Part shown: in pieces, positions 34,301 through 49,300 of the stretch | Numbering within the stretch: position 1 is the first letter of the stretch | How the letters are laid out: every line of letters begins with the position of its first letter | Assembly: GCA_033980235.1 (NCBI GenBank) | Contig: CM067065.1 | Location: forward strand, 8,821,328-8,885,327 | Direction of reading: 5' to 3' | DNA: 64,000 nt | From: Diadema setosum | Taxonomy: Eukaryota > Echinodermata > Echinoidea > Diadematoida > Diadematidae | Notes under the pieces: generated by a model | Told to the model about the DNA's origin: nothing | The model's input: the letters and a program-made list of their open reading frames with translations, nothing else | Database searches by the model: none | Translations under genes and position numbers: made by a program

Positions 34301-37300
34301 CCCAGGTTCGGCTTTTGACGAACCTGCCGAGGTGGCAAGGTTCGGCTTTTGACGAACCTGCCGAGCTGGCAAGGTTCGGCTTTTGACAAACCTGCCAAGC
34401 TGGCAAGGTTCGGCTTTTGACGAACCTGCCAGGCTGCCCATGTTCGGCTTTTGAAGAACTTGCCCAGCTGCCCAGGTTCGGCTTTTGACGAACCTGCTGG
34501 GCTGCCAAGGTTCGGCTTTTGACGAAATTACCGAGCTCCAAAGGTTCGGCTTTTGACAAACCTGCCGAGCTGCCAAGGTTCGGCTCTTGACGAACCTGCC
34601 CAGCTGCCCAGGTTTGGCTTTTGACAAACCTGCCGAGCTGGCAAGGTTCGGCTTTTGACGAACCTGTCGAGCTGCCCAGGTTCGGCTTTTGACAAACCTG
34701 CCGAGCTGCCCACCCATAGCGAAATAAATGTGGTCTGCAGGTGGCCATCTGCAGGCCATCCGATAGCTATCCGATGCTATGCCATCCGATAACTATCGGA
34801 TGGCAATTTCACATGCAAATTAGTTACCATCAGCAAGCCATCGGCTAGCAGATGGCTTGCTGATGGGTACATTTCCTGATGATTTGCTGATGGGTACATT
34901 TCCCGATGGCTTGCCGATGGGTACATTTCCCGATGGCTTGCTGATAGCACTGCGGATGGCTATACCTACTGGCCATCCGATGGCTATCCGCTGGTTATCC
35001 GATGGCTATCGGATGGCAATTTCACATGCAAATTAGTTACCATCAGCAAGCCATCCGCTAGCAGATGGCTTGCTGATGGGTAAATTTCCCGATGGCTTGC
35101 TGATGGTAAATTTCCCGATGGCTTGCCGATGGGTGCATTTCCTGATGGCTTGCTGAGAGCACTGTGGATCGCTATACCTACTGGCCATCCGATGGCTATC
35201 CGGTGGTTATCCGATGGCTATCGGATGGCAATTTCACATGCAAATTAGTTACCTTCAGCAAGCCATCCGCTAGCAGATGGCTTGCTGATGAGTACATTTC
35301 CCGATGGCTTGCTGATGGGTGAATTTCCCGATGGCTTGCTGATGGGTAAATTTCCCGATGGCTTGCTGATGGGTAAATTTCCCGATGGCTTGCTGATGGG
35401 TATACATTTGCCAATGGCTTTCCGATACATGGGTACATTTTCCAATGGCTGATAGCACTATATATGGATGTATAACACACCTGTACATACCAGCCACCCG
35501 CAATGGCTTGCTGATGGGTACATTTCGAACACACTCTGAAGAGTCTCTTCTGCAGGCTTGATGACCATCTGGTACCTCATGACCTCTTGGCCAACATCAG
35601 GTACGGTATTTGGGTATCTGAACTTTGATTTGCTCAGTTTTCCCATCCATGATTGCTAGAGAAACATTAGTACCGGTAGCAGGAATTCCTCTTTCCACTG
35701 TCCATTCTCATGGAAGATTAGCTGTAGATTCAAATTCAAGCTGTTTGGGAGGCTGTAGCTGCTCCATCATGTAAAATCAAATGAAGAAATCCGCATGCAT
35801 CCACAAACCACGTCACAATCCTTGTACGTTATAGTAATAGGACAATTTCTGGCTGGTGTATCCGGTCACACGAAGTCACCTTTCTGCAGGAATCTCTGTT
35901 AAGATCAATTTTCAATATGTCACTGCCACAATCCACGCAGAGACTCTATCATCTCGGTTCATAGAGATATATAGGCCTACTAGTACCGGTACTATATATA
36001 AAGCACTTACTTCCCACAAATATCTCAAAGTCTGATCGGTATAAGACTTACCATCGCGCAGGTATATATCCACTGCACTAACACACACAGTCCCACTCAT
36101 AGTAATTTGCGTAAATATGTCTCATGGAGCTTAACATATCACATGGCAGGAGTTAATTGACACAATTTCCGATGCAAAAACGTTAAGGCTCCACTCCTGA
36201 TACTATATGTAACATTGCTTGGTCCTTTTAGAGACTACCATTAACATCTCGCGGGTTAACCCAATCACTCACCATTCAGTTGGTACCGGGTAATCATGTT
36301 CGATTCATCATCTTCTAGCTGACACTGGATACTACTAATATAAGGCTCATACTGAACATTGCAGCTACACTTGATCCACCATAATTGCAGGCTCTTCAGT
36401 TTTCACACAAAGTTAGGACATTCTGTTACTGTGTGACATTAAAATATGGGATAAAATGAGAAACTTGCTTACCTGCTGATAAGAATGATGGAAGAGAGAC
36501 ATAGACCCTACTGGAGTTGTGCATGGAGTGGTGTAGGAATGATGATGGCCAACGGTTATTTCAAAGCTGGTTTAACCAGGGAGGTGGGCACCTCATTGGT
36601 CTAACCACAAGGTCATCATCACCCCATACAGTCTCTCCCCCAGTCTCTTGGCCTGGCCCATAAATTTTCTTAATGACACACAAATATATATTGTATATGA
36701 ACTCCTGGTTTCAAAGACTATGTTTGCTGATGTCTTCCTGGTGATACAAATGATCAGATTTTTGAAACTACAAGTTTTCTGATGGCTTCCTGATAACTGT
36801 TTTTATTTGCCAATGTCATCTTGATGGTTGATGCTTTGCCATCAGTAAGACATCAGCTACCTGATGTCTTCCCGATGGTTAGGTGAGAAGCTGTTTAAAA
36901 AACCGAGTTTGCTGATGTGCTCCTGATATGTTATCAATTTGCCATCGGCTAGCCGATGTCTTGTCGATAACTGGGTTAGAAACGATCAGAAAGACATCAG
37001 CTACCCGATGTCTTCCTGATGGTTAGGTGAGAAGCTGTTTCAAAAACCAAGTTTGCTGATGTGCTCCTGATAGTTATCGATTGGCCATCAGCTAGCCGAT
37101 GTCTTGTTGATAACTGGGTTAGAAACTATCAGGAAGACATCGGGTAGCGGGTGATTGCTGATAGCTACCAAATCACTGCCCAAATGCTATCCGATAACCA
37201 TCGGATGATCATCCGATGGCTATCGGATGGTATTCTTTTTTGGTATGGGCAGGTTCGGCTTTTGACGTACTTGCAGAGGTGGCAAGATTCGGCTTTTGAC

Positions 37301-40300
37301 GAACCTACCGAGCTGCCAGGGTTCGGCTTTTGACGAACCTGCCGAGCTGGCAAGGTTCGGCTTTTGACGAACCTGCCGAGCTGCCCAGGTTCGGCTTTTG
37401 ACAAACCTTCCGAGCTGGCAAGGTTCGGCTTTTGACAAACCTGCCGGGCTGCCCATGTTTGGCTTTTGACGAACCTGCCCAGCTGCCCAGGTTCGGCTTT
37501 TGACGAACCTGCTGGGCTGCCAAGGTTCGGCTTTTAACGAACCTACCGAGCTCCCAAGGTTCGGCTTTTGACGAACCTGTCCAGCTGCCCAAGTTCGGCT
37601 TTTGACGAGCCTGCCCAGCCCAGGGGTGATGTGCAGCTTAGAAGATTTGGCCAAAGATGAACATTGACATCATGATAGGTTCATCAAAGAAGAACATTGG
37701 CAGCCTGGCAGGTTTGTCCCAGTCTGAACCTGAGCAGCTCAGCACATTCATCAAAAACTGAACCGGGGGCAGCTGGGCAGGTTCGTCAAAAGCCGAACCT
37801 GCCCAGCTGGCAAGGTTCGGCATATCACCCCTTAACCCTAACTATAGGCCGGGCTATCTAGGTAGATCATAGAGCCGGGGGGGACCTCGGCCGTTGACTG
37901 CATGTTCGCGACGAAAATTCGCACACACGTTGCCTATGATGTAATCTAAGTACCATGAAGTTAATTTTTTTAAAATTATCATTTATGCTTAATTATGCTA
38001 ATTTTTGCATAATGATGCATGAAATCAGACAATTTGGTATAAATCACTAAACAAAGCTCAAAATGGGCTAGTTAGGGTTAATGATCCTGTCAGGCTCCAA
38101 GTTTTTCATCTGTTGCAATGTCCCTTTGCGAAGATCACAAAAATAGGGAATAAAAACAGTTAGTTGCAGTGAATAATAGGCAGAAATACATCTTACATGC
38201 AGTTCAGTTTAATCAGTTTTCAGCGAAATGCTTTTTCATTGTTGAAATGCAAAAACATGCACTTCTATCATGCCACATTGAAAGGTTCATTCTTGTGTTG
38301 TTTTGATCATCCAGTACGCTGATAACCACAAGAAGCTACATGGTTTATGCATACCAATTTGGGGACCAAACTGCAATGAAAATGTGATATTCAAACATGA
38401 AAATGAAACAATTTTTATTCACTAGCTTAATTGTGACATTTTCAATTGCCAGAGTCACAAAATATGCTGCAGAAAAAAGGAGAATATTCCACAAAGGGTA
38501 AGATAAAAATTTGAGGAACATTAATTGCTCATTTGACTAAACAATGTTTTCATTATTAACTCTTTATGTGCCACGTTCGCACGTCCGACTCAGTCGACGG
38601 CATGCCAACTTCGCATATTCTGCTCAACACACAAAGCTGCCAAAACCGATCGATAAATCACTAGTCCTGCGGTACAATGAAAGCGTTTCTAGCGCTTTTG
38701 TTCCTCTCACATACGGCTTGCATTCTATGTGGTGATTGACTGTCAAGCGGTGTTCCCAGCTATAGATTTGTGTGTACATTCTCAGTTTCTGTCACGGTTT
38801 CATGTGCAAAAGTCATGCATTCACAGTAATGTAGCAAACTGGTCATTCAAAAGAAAATTGAAAATAGATTTGTCATACAATTTATATTGAAGCAAAGTTT
38901 GGCATTCCTCTAAACTTTGCTCACTATTATGTCAAAGCTCAACAGCTGAAATTTGTAGAAGTTACACAAATTGGAAAAACAGAATTCTTTCTCAAAGCAT
39001 GTCTACCTTCGTGTCCCAGAATAACGTGGCCTACAGGGGGTTTCCACCATGGCACATAAAGAGTTAATATTCAGCTTCAGGAATGTTATGCTCCAGCACT
39101 ATAACATATGAAACATATGAAAAACACATACGGTATGCAAGCTGAATAGTTCAGTAGAGTACAGTTCAAAGTATTTCAACAATAAGCATAGTTTTGCAGT
39201 ATCGTCTCTTTCTGGAGCTCAAAAAGACTGAGCACATCGGTACTCAATCCTGTGAATGGCATTTTGAATCAGTACAGTGTATTTCGAAACACTGATTCTA
39301 CATAGCATATTGAGCATAAACACAGCCCATGTAAAAGTAATACAAGATCATAAAGTAGTATGCCATTGAATCACAGAGAGTTAAGATGCATTATACCTGT
39401 TTGATGGAGAAGATGACTGATGAGTCTTGATGTATGGTATCCTCCACGTGGTATAGGAACATGTGCACTACACTAACCTCCTTTTCTCCTTGTGCAAGAT
39501 AATATGAGTCAGGGTGGGCAATTCGTATAAGGCTTTGGCTGGCTAGTCCATGCAATGAGGTTATACCTGTATACTTTTATAAAACAGGCCCTTGCCAATA
39601 AGCTACACTGAGCAGGCAATCCTAATAAATTATCTCCTTATCAGAGACAATGAAAACTCTCTTGTGCGCCTCCAAGATTGTTGATATAGCCAGGGAAGGG
39701 GAAGAGATACAACAATGTATAGCCCTAATGCTCTGCTGGTTTGGTGAAGTGCAAAGCCCTATGGTTTGTTTCTCACAGAAGTGCTTTGTGGTCTGCCAAT
39801 TAACCACAGTCAGCAAACAATGTTTGGGCAGTCTGTGGTTGAAACTCAAAGCTAGTTGGCATTCCTCTCAGCCTTCATTGAGAAAGTGAACTGATGCTCC
39901 ATCCATACCAGCTTTGTACTCTGGTTAGATAGCATATTCGTCAGCTGCAGATGTTCCTCTGGACAACTATGATTCTAATTTTCTTACAATGGAGATGAAT
40001 GATGGAAATATCAATGAACTTGATATCTCAGCTCAGTATTGATGATGATGGAGATGGTGCTAACATTTTGTCATCAAAATTATCAACAAGAACAAATACC
40101 AATGGAGCTTCTGACATGATGGATTTATCTCACCTGAGCTTTGATGAGCTCATATTAGACATGATGCTGAAAGATCAACTCCTACAGAGGAGTTTACATG
40201 CCACATAAAGATGAAATTCGCTTGCCTCATGGAATATGCACCAAGAGAGACATAACAGTCAGTCTTCGTGGCAAAGCAGAAATACTGGATCCTACTCTTG

Positions 40301-43300
40301 GCCGAGCTGAATTCTACAAATCATCGTCAAAGTTCTTCTGGCAAGTGAGAGTGAAAAAGGTAAGTTTTATGCAAACATACTTGCTAATCATGGGGAGTTT
40401 TTGCACCAACAGAGAAGGCTCAACATGTTTATTTTTCAACAAGTGCTAATGAATTATTTGGGAATATATGATACATAGAAAACCTATCCATATTCTTTAT
40501 AGTGTCACAATTAAAAATGCAGATATATCTCATTACCTCATATTACTGGTTAGCTAATCGCAGCTCTATAAAATCATTGAAAATGTAATGTTCAATTGGA
40601 TTCTTTCTTATTTTCAGATATGGTGCTATATGAATTAATAACATCACAATTGATGATTCAGGCATCCACACAATTGTGACTGTTGTGAGCGTATCCGGGC
40701 AATTACCCCCAGAGGGCAATTACCCCCCCCCCCCCCCCCCCCCAGGTTAGGAGTTTGAGTTAGGGATACGATTAGGTTCAGGATTAGGATTAGGATTAGG
40801 GCCAGGGGAAGGGTGTGGGGTAATTGCCCAGGGGGTAATTGCCCTAGACCTGTTGTGAGGCATTTCGGTTGTATATTCTAAGTGACACTTGAAAATATAA
40901 TAAAATAAATTGAGAGTGCTTCAGAAAGTTTTTGTAGACCTTTGAAGTCATTTTATTTTGTCTTTCAAACGTATAATTTTCAATTTCTTAATCAAGGGGT
41001 ACATTTGGAAACATCTACAGTGTACATGTAGCTGTCATTCAATTACTGGTGGGATTTGAATGTGTGTTCTGGTTAACCTATGCACACTTGCTTTTTAATA
41101 TCCCTATATTCTAATGCATGTAATTTTGTGCACTGCAGTACTTTGATGGGAGTGATGATTTGATCATGCATAAAAAATTTCAGATTTAGAGTTTGGTGTA
41201 ATTGATATTCTAACTTCATCAGTTTTCATTTCATGCAGACTTGAGATTTCTTCAAAATGCCAGAAATGTATTGTCCTGGAGAAGACACTAGACAAGGAAA
41301 TGAACCAGACCAAAAAGGAAAGAGCTTGAGAATGCAATGATGATGCACAATGAAAGCCAACTGTAAGTGAATTTCAGGAAACTATTATACATTTCATCTG
41401 TGTACCAGTAAATGGTAACTCGGTCTACTGCTTGATGGTAAAACTGTCACATAATCACAATCCCTCAAGATCTATGTCCATCATCTTCCATCATCATGAT
41501 GTTTACATCTTTTTGTCCCCGCCGAACGAGTTCGAGCAGGGGACTATGAAACGGGCTCCGTACGTGTGTGTGTCCGTGTGTCCGTCCGTCCGTCCGTCCG
41601 TCCGTGTGTCCGTGTGTGCGTCCGTGTGTGATCAAAATCTTCAATTTGCTACTTCTCTGTCATTTATGAGCCAATTTTGATTCTGTTTGCTTTATATGAT
41701 AGCACTACATGGGAGCTTTGAAACTTCTACACAGAATTTCAGTCGTGACCTTTGACCTTGACCTTTGACCTATATTGTACATTTTGCTACAAAATGCTAC
41801 TCCTTCGCCATTTCTAACCCGATTTCGATTCCGTTTGCTTTATGTGATGGCACTAGGTGAGGGCTTCAAAACTTCTACACAGAATTTTGACCTTTGACTT
41901 CTTTGACCTTTGACCTTGATTTTTTGACCTATATTGTACATTTTGCTACAAAATGCTACTCCTTCGCCATTTCTAACTCGATTTTGATTCCGTTTGCTTT
42001 ATGTGATGGCACTAGGTGAGCTAGGGCTTCAAAACTTCTACACAGAATTTTGACCTTTGACTTCTTTGACCTTTGACCTTGATTTTTGACCTATATTGTA
42101 CATTTTGCTACGAAATGCTACTCCTTCGCCATTTTTAACCCGATTTCGATTCCGTTTGCTTTATATGATGGCACTAGTTGAGGGCTTCAAAAATTCTACA
42201 CAGAATTTTGACCTTTGACTTCTTTGACCTTTGACCTTGATTTTTGACCTATATTGTGCATTTTGCTACAGAATGCTACTCCTTCGCCATTTCTAACCCG
42301 ATTTCGATTCCATTTGCTTTATGTGATAGCACTAGGTGAGGGCTTCAAAACTTCTACACAGAATTTTGACCTTTGACTTCTTTGACCTTTGACCTTGATT
42401 TTTTACCTATATTGCACATTTTGTTACAAAATGCTACTTCTGGCGGGGACATATGTTACGCACCGCGTAATTTCTACTTTTCCTTGTTATACCATGCCAT
42501 GTTATTTCCCAAATATAATATGAAATTTATATTGATGTGCAACATCATATTTCATTAATTTTTTTCCTTTCCACAGAGAATTAACTTGCAGTTTGGGTTT
42601 CCCTTTTTGTAGCACAGTCTGCATAATGTGTACCAAAAGGGGTGTGAAAGCATTTGTGGGACAAATTCAAATAATCCAAAATGCAGAAAAATAACGTTAG
42701 TACCGCAAAAATATCAATGCATTCAAAATCTGAAGAACAGTGTTTTGTTTAGAGTAAAACGTCTGAAATCAGATAAAAGAACAAGTCCATCTTCATGTGA
42801 CAAGTGGAGCATGTGAGAAAATAGAGCGCTATCAGAAGAGCACATTGACAGTTTGAGGAAAATCAATAATAGTTTTGAGGAAAATCATACAATGTGTTCA
42901 ATTTGTTAGCAATTTTTAAAAATTTCTGTACAGTCACTGCCTGATGAAAATTACTACAGTCTGTGATGTCACATGTATAGAATGATATGTAAAAAGAAAA
43001 CATTTCTATTAAGAGAATTCCACAAAATTTCATTTTGAGAAGAAAGTACAAAGGATTCCCTTAACCCTAAAAAGACTGGGCTATTTTGGTAGCTCGAAAG
43101 ACTGGGGGGGGGGGGGGCCTAAAGGGCCCCCCCTTAAGATCTCGGCCGTGGATCGCGCGATCGCCGCGGAAATTTGCACAATGGTAGTGTGCGATGTAAT
43201 CTACAAGATCGTATATTTAAATTTTCCAAAATAGTCTTCTTTTATTTTATTTTGATTAATTATGCTGATTTATGCGAGAAATCAGACTTTTTATCTAAAT

Positions 43301-46300
43301 CAGTGAATAAAGCTCCAAAAGTGCTCATCTTCGGTCTAGATATTCTTTGTAGCATTCTTAGCAAATGTACTTGAAAAAAAATTCGGTATCAAAATTAATT
43401 TCTTATTTATTTTATTGTTGTATGAATTTCTTATGTATTTCTTTGTTTTTTCGACCTTTTGTTTTTGTTGTTTTTTTCAGCAAAATTTGTGGCAGACCCT
43501 TTTTGAAGCATATTACTACTAAAACAAATTGATTTTAGCCATTGAGAGTAAAAATAAGCATATTTATATGAACCATGTGATAAAACTCAATTTGTATTGA
43601 CTTTGTACACAAAATCGCATTTTTGAGCCATTTTCGGTCTCACGTGCATGTACAAAAAGTTATGTAACTTCAGAACAATACCCCCGGGCGTCACAAATTT
43701 GGTGTCAAAATGTGCGGGAAACTCGAAAGAAAAAAGTCACAGAGCATCGCGGCGAGAGCATTGCGTGTTGCTGAGTAATCGCGCGAAATGTCGAAGGGGG
43801 GGGGGCCTCTTAGGCCCCCCCCCCCCCCCCCCCCCCCCCCTCAGTCTTTTTAGGGTTAACTGGTACCGAGTTATGTTTAGAGTAATATTATTCCCCGGCC
43901 TTCTGAATGAGACAAGTCAAGAATTGTTCTTGTCATATACATAATGCTGCAAAGTGAAAAATACAATTGTATGTTGATTTTTCTTTATATTTTCTTTATT
44001 TTGTTATGCACACACGTGACATCACAAGATGTCTTCTTATCCTGCCATGGAAGCATCGAAACTTCACAAACTCATAACTTTTGAACAGATACAGTAGTCA
44101 GACTTTCATCAAATGTGCATTGATGTATTGTACTGATAATATTGCTACTTTCTCTCAATTCACATGCATATTAAAGGGATCGTATAGTTTTGGTTGAGAC
44201 CTAATTTCAGGATCTAACATGTTTTGGTGAGATAATAAGAAACATCTTATGAAATGTGAAAGAGCATGTAATTCCATGAGGAATTCAACATTTATTTGAT
44301 GAAAATTGGTTTTGAAATGGCTGAGATATCCATAACAGAGCAATTCTAATTAAGTTAATTAAATTACATCTATGCATTAAACTTGTGTATTTTTCCCCCA
44401 CTCCTCACTCCCTTCCTACAATATCCTTACAGCACCATGGTCACAAGCTCTGTTTCATGGGGGCTCATATTCATTTGCTTTATGTCATTCATTACAAATT
44501 GTACTTTGACTATGTCTGATTTTCAATAAGAAAAATTGAAATGGAATTAAATTGATATGGTCATGAGATTTTATCAATGAACTCTCTGCTCTGCTGTAGT
44601 GGTTGTCAACACATTGGGATGTGCTGGTCAGTAGCCTGAAACAAAGGGGCACGTAGAAGTGGGTAGAACAGGTCAGTGGGGACTGAGTGCTTTCCAAATA
44701 AACCAGTGGGTCATAGGGTAGTGCAAGGACATTAAGTATAGGAGGGAAGTGTGGAGTGGGGAGAAGTACACAATTTGGGGTCTAACATCTTCCTGCAAAT
44801 GATTGTCTTTGACTTTAGAATAACTAAGTATCTCAGAATGATAAGGGGAAAAAGTAGATGAAATGGCAGTTACAGAGAAAAGATACTGAGCTGATGTGAT
44901 GAATATACCTACTGGCTGGTTATCTACTGGGGATAAGACAGTGGTCAAGCTAGGCCAATCACCTTTCTGTGTTTTATGTGGTCTTTTGTAGCAGAACAAG
45001 GAGGTAATATATCTCTTTGAGTTGAAGAAGCCTTCAATCATCTTTAATAGTTTATCTACCTCCTAACCTTCTAAGAAGCAGTTTGTGCAATTAAAGGATG
45101 CAGTGCTTTGTGTCAGTGGGTGATTGCATATACAAGTACATTCAAAGTATGCACTTGGTGTCTAGGATTAGTGTTTAACCCTAATCCCACTGGGTTTTTT
45201 GCTCCCCCCCCCCCTTCAGATCTCGGTCGTGGATCGCGCGATCCTCGTGAAAATTTGCACTAAGGTAGAGACCAATAATCTAAAAGATTGTATAGTTAGA
45301 TTTTTCACATTTTAACTTACGTATAAAACTTAATGCTTATTTAAGCAAAAATAATTTTTTGCCTATAAATCCAAAAGTAAAGCTCCAAAACTTCTAATTT
45401 TTGGTAAACATATTTTTTCATTATCCTCAACAATAACATTGAAGAAAAATTCAGCTTCGTAATTTTTCTTATGTATTTTATTGTTCATAGAATTTCGTAT
45501 GTATTTCTTTGTTTTTTAACTTTTTGTTTTAATTGTTTTTTGTCGTCAAAATTTGTCGCAGAAACTTTTTAAAGCATAATCAAGCTAAAATGAATCATTA
45601 TCAGCCACTGAAAGTAAGAATATCTATTTTTATATATAATGAATTAATTGCAGAAACACAATTTACATTGGATTTGTACATAAAATCATGTTTTTGAGCA
45701 ATTTTTGGGTCGACAAATTTTTTTCAAAAGGGACATGGCTTCAAAACGGTATGGCCGGGAGTGACAAATTTGGTCTCAAAAGTTGCGCGATATTTGAAAG
45801 AAGAAAGTCATAAAATTTCGCGGCGAGAGCATCACGCGTTGCAAAATAAAACACCAAATGCAAATTCAAACACCATATCAGCCAGCTCCTTTACTTTCAA
45901 CGGCACAATTTGTCAATTTGTAATCCTAAAGTAAAAAGCTCCCTAACCTGTATCGTGGGGGAGCAAACTCCTGCCTTATGGCCCTTCCTCACCCATCCTA
46001 CTGCAGTTCCACCTTGGTAGGAGAATTCACTCAGAGCCATGCAGTAAGAAACGCTGGCATCTTTGCATGCAGTTGATATTCAGTGTATTGGAAGACCATA
46101 CAGTGGGGATATCATGAAAGTATGATTGTGGCCAGGGAGCCAGTGAGTTCACAGCCCTGTGGTGGTTGTTGTTTGTTTGCTCGCCTCCCTGTGCCACATT
46201 CCATTGACCACCAGTGAAGGGCATGAGAGCATTTTCCACCTCCCTGATCAGTGTGTACATAAACAAGATTGAGCAGGTACCCCCAACCACTGCATTTTCT

Positions 46301-49300
46301 GGGAAGCTAGTGGCCAGAAGAGTTGGTATCACACCAGATAGGCAGCTTGCAGCTTGTGTCTTTGATCCTAACAGACAAGTCAACCTTTAATACATGTGGA
46401 TTGAGTGATTGCAACAATATTAGTAGAACACATTAAGTGAAAGTTTGGGGAAAATCCAACACTCCATTCAAAATCACTGCTGGATGAGAAGACTACTATA
46501 GTGTATAATGTCATATGTGTAGAAGCAAAATTAATAGAGAATTTCACAAAACTTTACTTTTTGAATAAAGTGCACATTTCTTTGACTTGTCACCGATATA
46601 AGGGTAATATTATTCCCCCTGCCTTCTGAAAGAGAAAAGTGAAGTGTTCTTTTGTTATGCAAGAAAAGTAAAAATATGTTGAATTTTCTTTATACTTTCT
46701 TTATATCGTACACATGTGACTTCACAAGCTAAAGTAGTCTTTTCATCCAGCTATGACTAAGCAGTAACTTCAAAAATTGATAACTTTTGAACGGATTGTT
46801 AGACTTTCCTCAAACTCTCATTGAACTGTTCAATTTCTACTAATATTGCTGCATTCACTCAACCCACATGTCTATGAAGGTGATCCGAACTTGTTCTTTA
46901 ACAGGTTGGGGCTTCTATACTTCTCAGTGTATATATTGGACTGCTTAGCCAGTTGTTGATAACAGGACACTGAACTTGACTATCAGCTAGCTAGAGCTGG
47001 ACAAGTCATTGTTCTTTATAACAACGTTATTGATAAAGGTCCTAATGGGATATATTTCAACCAGACTTAAAACAAGTTTTAAATGTTCATACAGCTAAAC
47101 ATGGATTGTGACTGCATGACACACATTTAGGATGGAAAGACACCCATTTATGCTGATAAAAGTGGGCCGACAACACTTCTGTAAATAAAATCTGCAAGCT
47201 GATCACCCAACAGATATATGATGATAAGGATTAAATGCCCTAAAAAACAGTACTCAGCAGTCACATCTATGTAAAATACATGCAGCTACAAGAAGCATTT
47301 TGAGAAAGTCTGTCACCAGCCTTGTCAACAAACTCTAGACTTTTGCTTCATACAAACTTTTGAAACCAAGTTCATTTCTTGATATTCATGACATGCATGA
47401 TTGTTATAAGTGTCAAACAACTTTATAATAATAATTAGTTAACCAAATTTGCTGACATATACATGGTATATCAAGAATTAGTTCGCAATTTTTTTTTTTT
47501 ACAGGGTATCAATGATACAGAACTCCTCAAGACACATGTGACTGGTGTTATCCTTCATGAACAACAAAAGAATTTGACTTTAAGATATTGGACAACACAG
47601 CTATGATTCAAATCTTACCATCAATATCCTGCTGAAAGTATTCCTAGGTGTTAAAGGTAAGTTTTTCATTTGCATCAAAGCAAAAAGTAGGCATTAGTAA
47701 AGTAATTACTGCTATTCTGCATGATGCATACTGGTCGTAAAAGAGGTCTTGCACTCGGACAGTTCCATTCTTTGTAGTTTTTAGTAGTAATCACATTCAG
47801 CAAGTACTTTCAACTATTTAAAAAAATAAGTCTATGTTGAAAGGAAATGCATTTAATCCCTGTCTTCATACGATGGCTGATTGCCTACATCACAATGTAT
47901 AGATTCCTTTTAACAACAGATAACCAATTACTGTCATGGTTATAATATCTGGCAATAAACACAAAGCAATTTCAAAATATTATAATACTGTTCAATTTTG
48001 GAAGGAATAATAATCAGTCAGCTCATTTGACATCCCTTTGTCATATGCAAACCTTTATGTATGTGCACTTCCTGCCTCCCATTCAAACAAGGAAAAGTAG
48101 AAATTACGCGGTGCGTAACATATGTCCCCGCCGGAAGTAGCATTTTGTAACAAAATGTGCAATATAGGTAAAAAATCAAGGTCAAAGGTCAAAGAAGTCA
48201 AAGGTCAAAATTCTGTGTAGAAGTTTTGAAGCCCTCACCTAGTGCCATCACATAAAGCAAATGGAATCGAAATTGGGTTAGAAATGGCGAAGGAGTAGCA
48301 TTTTGTAGCCAATGTACAATATAGGTCAAAAATCAAGGTCAAAGGTCAAAGAAGACAAAGGTCAAAATTCTGTGTAGAAGTTTTGAAGCCCTCACCTAGT
48401 GCTATCACATAAAGCAAACGGAATCGAAATCGGGTTAGAAATGGCGAAGGAGTAGCATTTTGTAGCAAAATGCACAATATAGGTCAAAAATCAAGGTCAA
48501 AGGTCATAGAAGTCAAAGGTCAAAATTCTGTGTAGAAGTTTTGAAGCCCTCAACTAGTGCCATCATATAAAGCAAACGGAATTGAAATCGGGTTAAAAAT
48601 GGCGAAGGAGTAGCATTTCGTAGCAAAATGTACAATATAGGTCAAAAATCAAGGTCAAAGGTCAAAGAAGTCAAAGGTCAAAATTCTGTGTAGAAGTTTT
48701 GAAGCCCTCACCTAGTGCCATCACATAAAGCAAACGGAATCGAAATCGGGTTAGAAATGGCGAAGGAGTAGCATTTTGTAGCAAAATGTACAATATAGGT
48801 CAAAAAATCAAGGTCAAAGGTCAAAGAAGTCAAAGGTCAAAATTCTGTGTAGAAGTTTTGAAGCCCTCACCTAGTGCCATCACATAAAGCAAACGGAATC
48901 GAAATCGGGTTAGAAATGGCGAAGGAGTAGCATTTTGTAGCAAAATGTACAATATAGGTCAAAGGTCAAGGTCAAAGGTCACGACTGAAATTCTGTGTAG
49001 AAGTTTCAAAGCTCCCATGTAGTGCTATCATATAAAGCAAACAGAATCAAAATTGGCTCATAAATGACAGAGAAGTAGCAAATTGAAGATTTTGATCACA
49101 CACGGACGCACACACGGACACACGGACGGACGGACGGACGGACGGACGGACACACGGACGGACGGACGGACACACGGACACACACACGTACGGAGCCCGT
49201 TTCATAGTCCCCTGCTCGAACTCGTTCGGCGGGGACAAAAATGTGATGCAATTCTATTCTGTTGAGATCAAAGGAACCAAAATTGTTGTCGAGCAAAATT

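Noticed and set aside
33560..34713. CRISPR-like array (short palindromic repeats)
   Set aside because: Units are contiguous without unique spacers, the genome is clearly eukaryotic, and there are no cas genes.
33626..34759. 377-residue open frame on the minus strand with repeated [14 protein letters not shown] motifs
   Set aside because: The 34-bp satellite has no stop in any frame on that strand, so the peptide repeats with a 34-residue period (3 x 34 bp). All three frames are open, and it crosses into unrelated satellite. No sign of selection for one frame.
49047..49296. Frames rich in [13 protein letters not shown] or [10 protein letters not shown]
   Set aside because: Translations of the (CCGT)n/(ACGG)n microsatellite in the tandem-repeat elements. 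The same peptides recur at 32150, 41580, 53850 and 63690.
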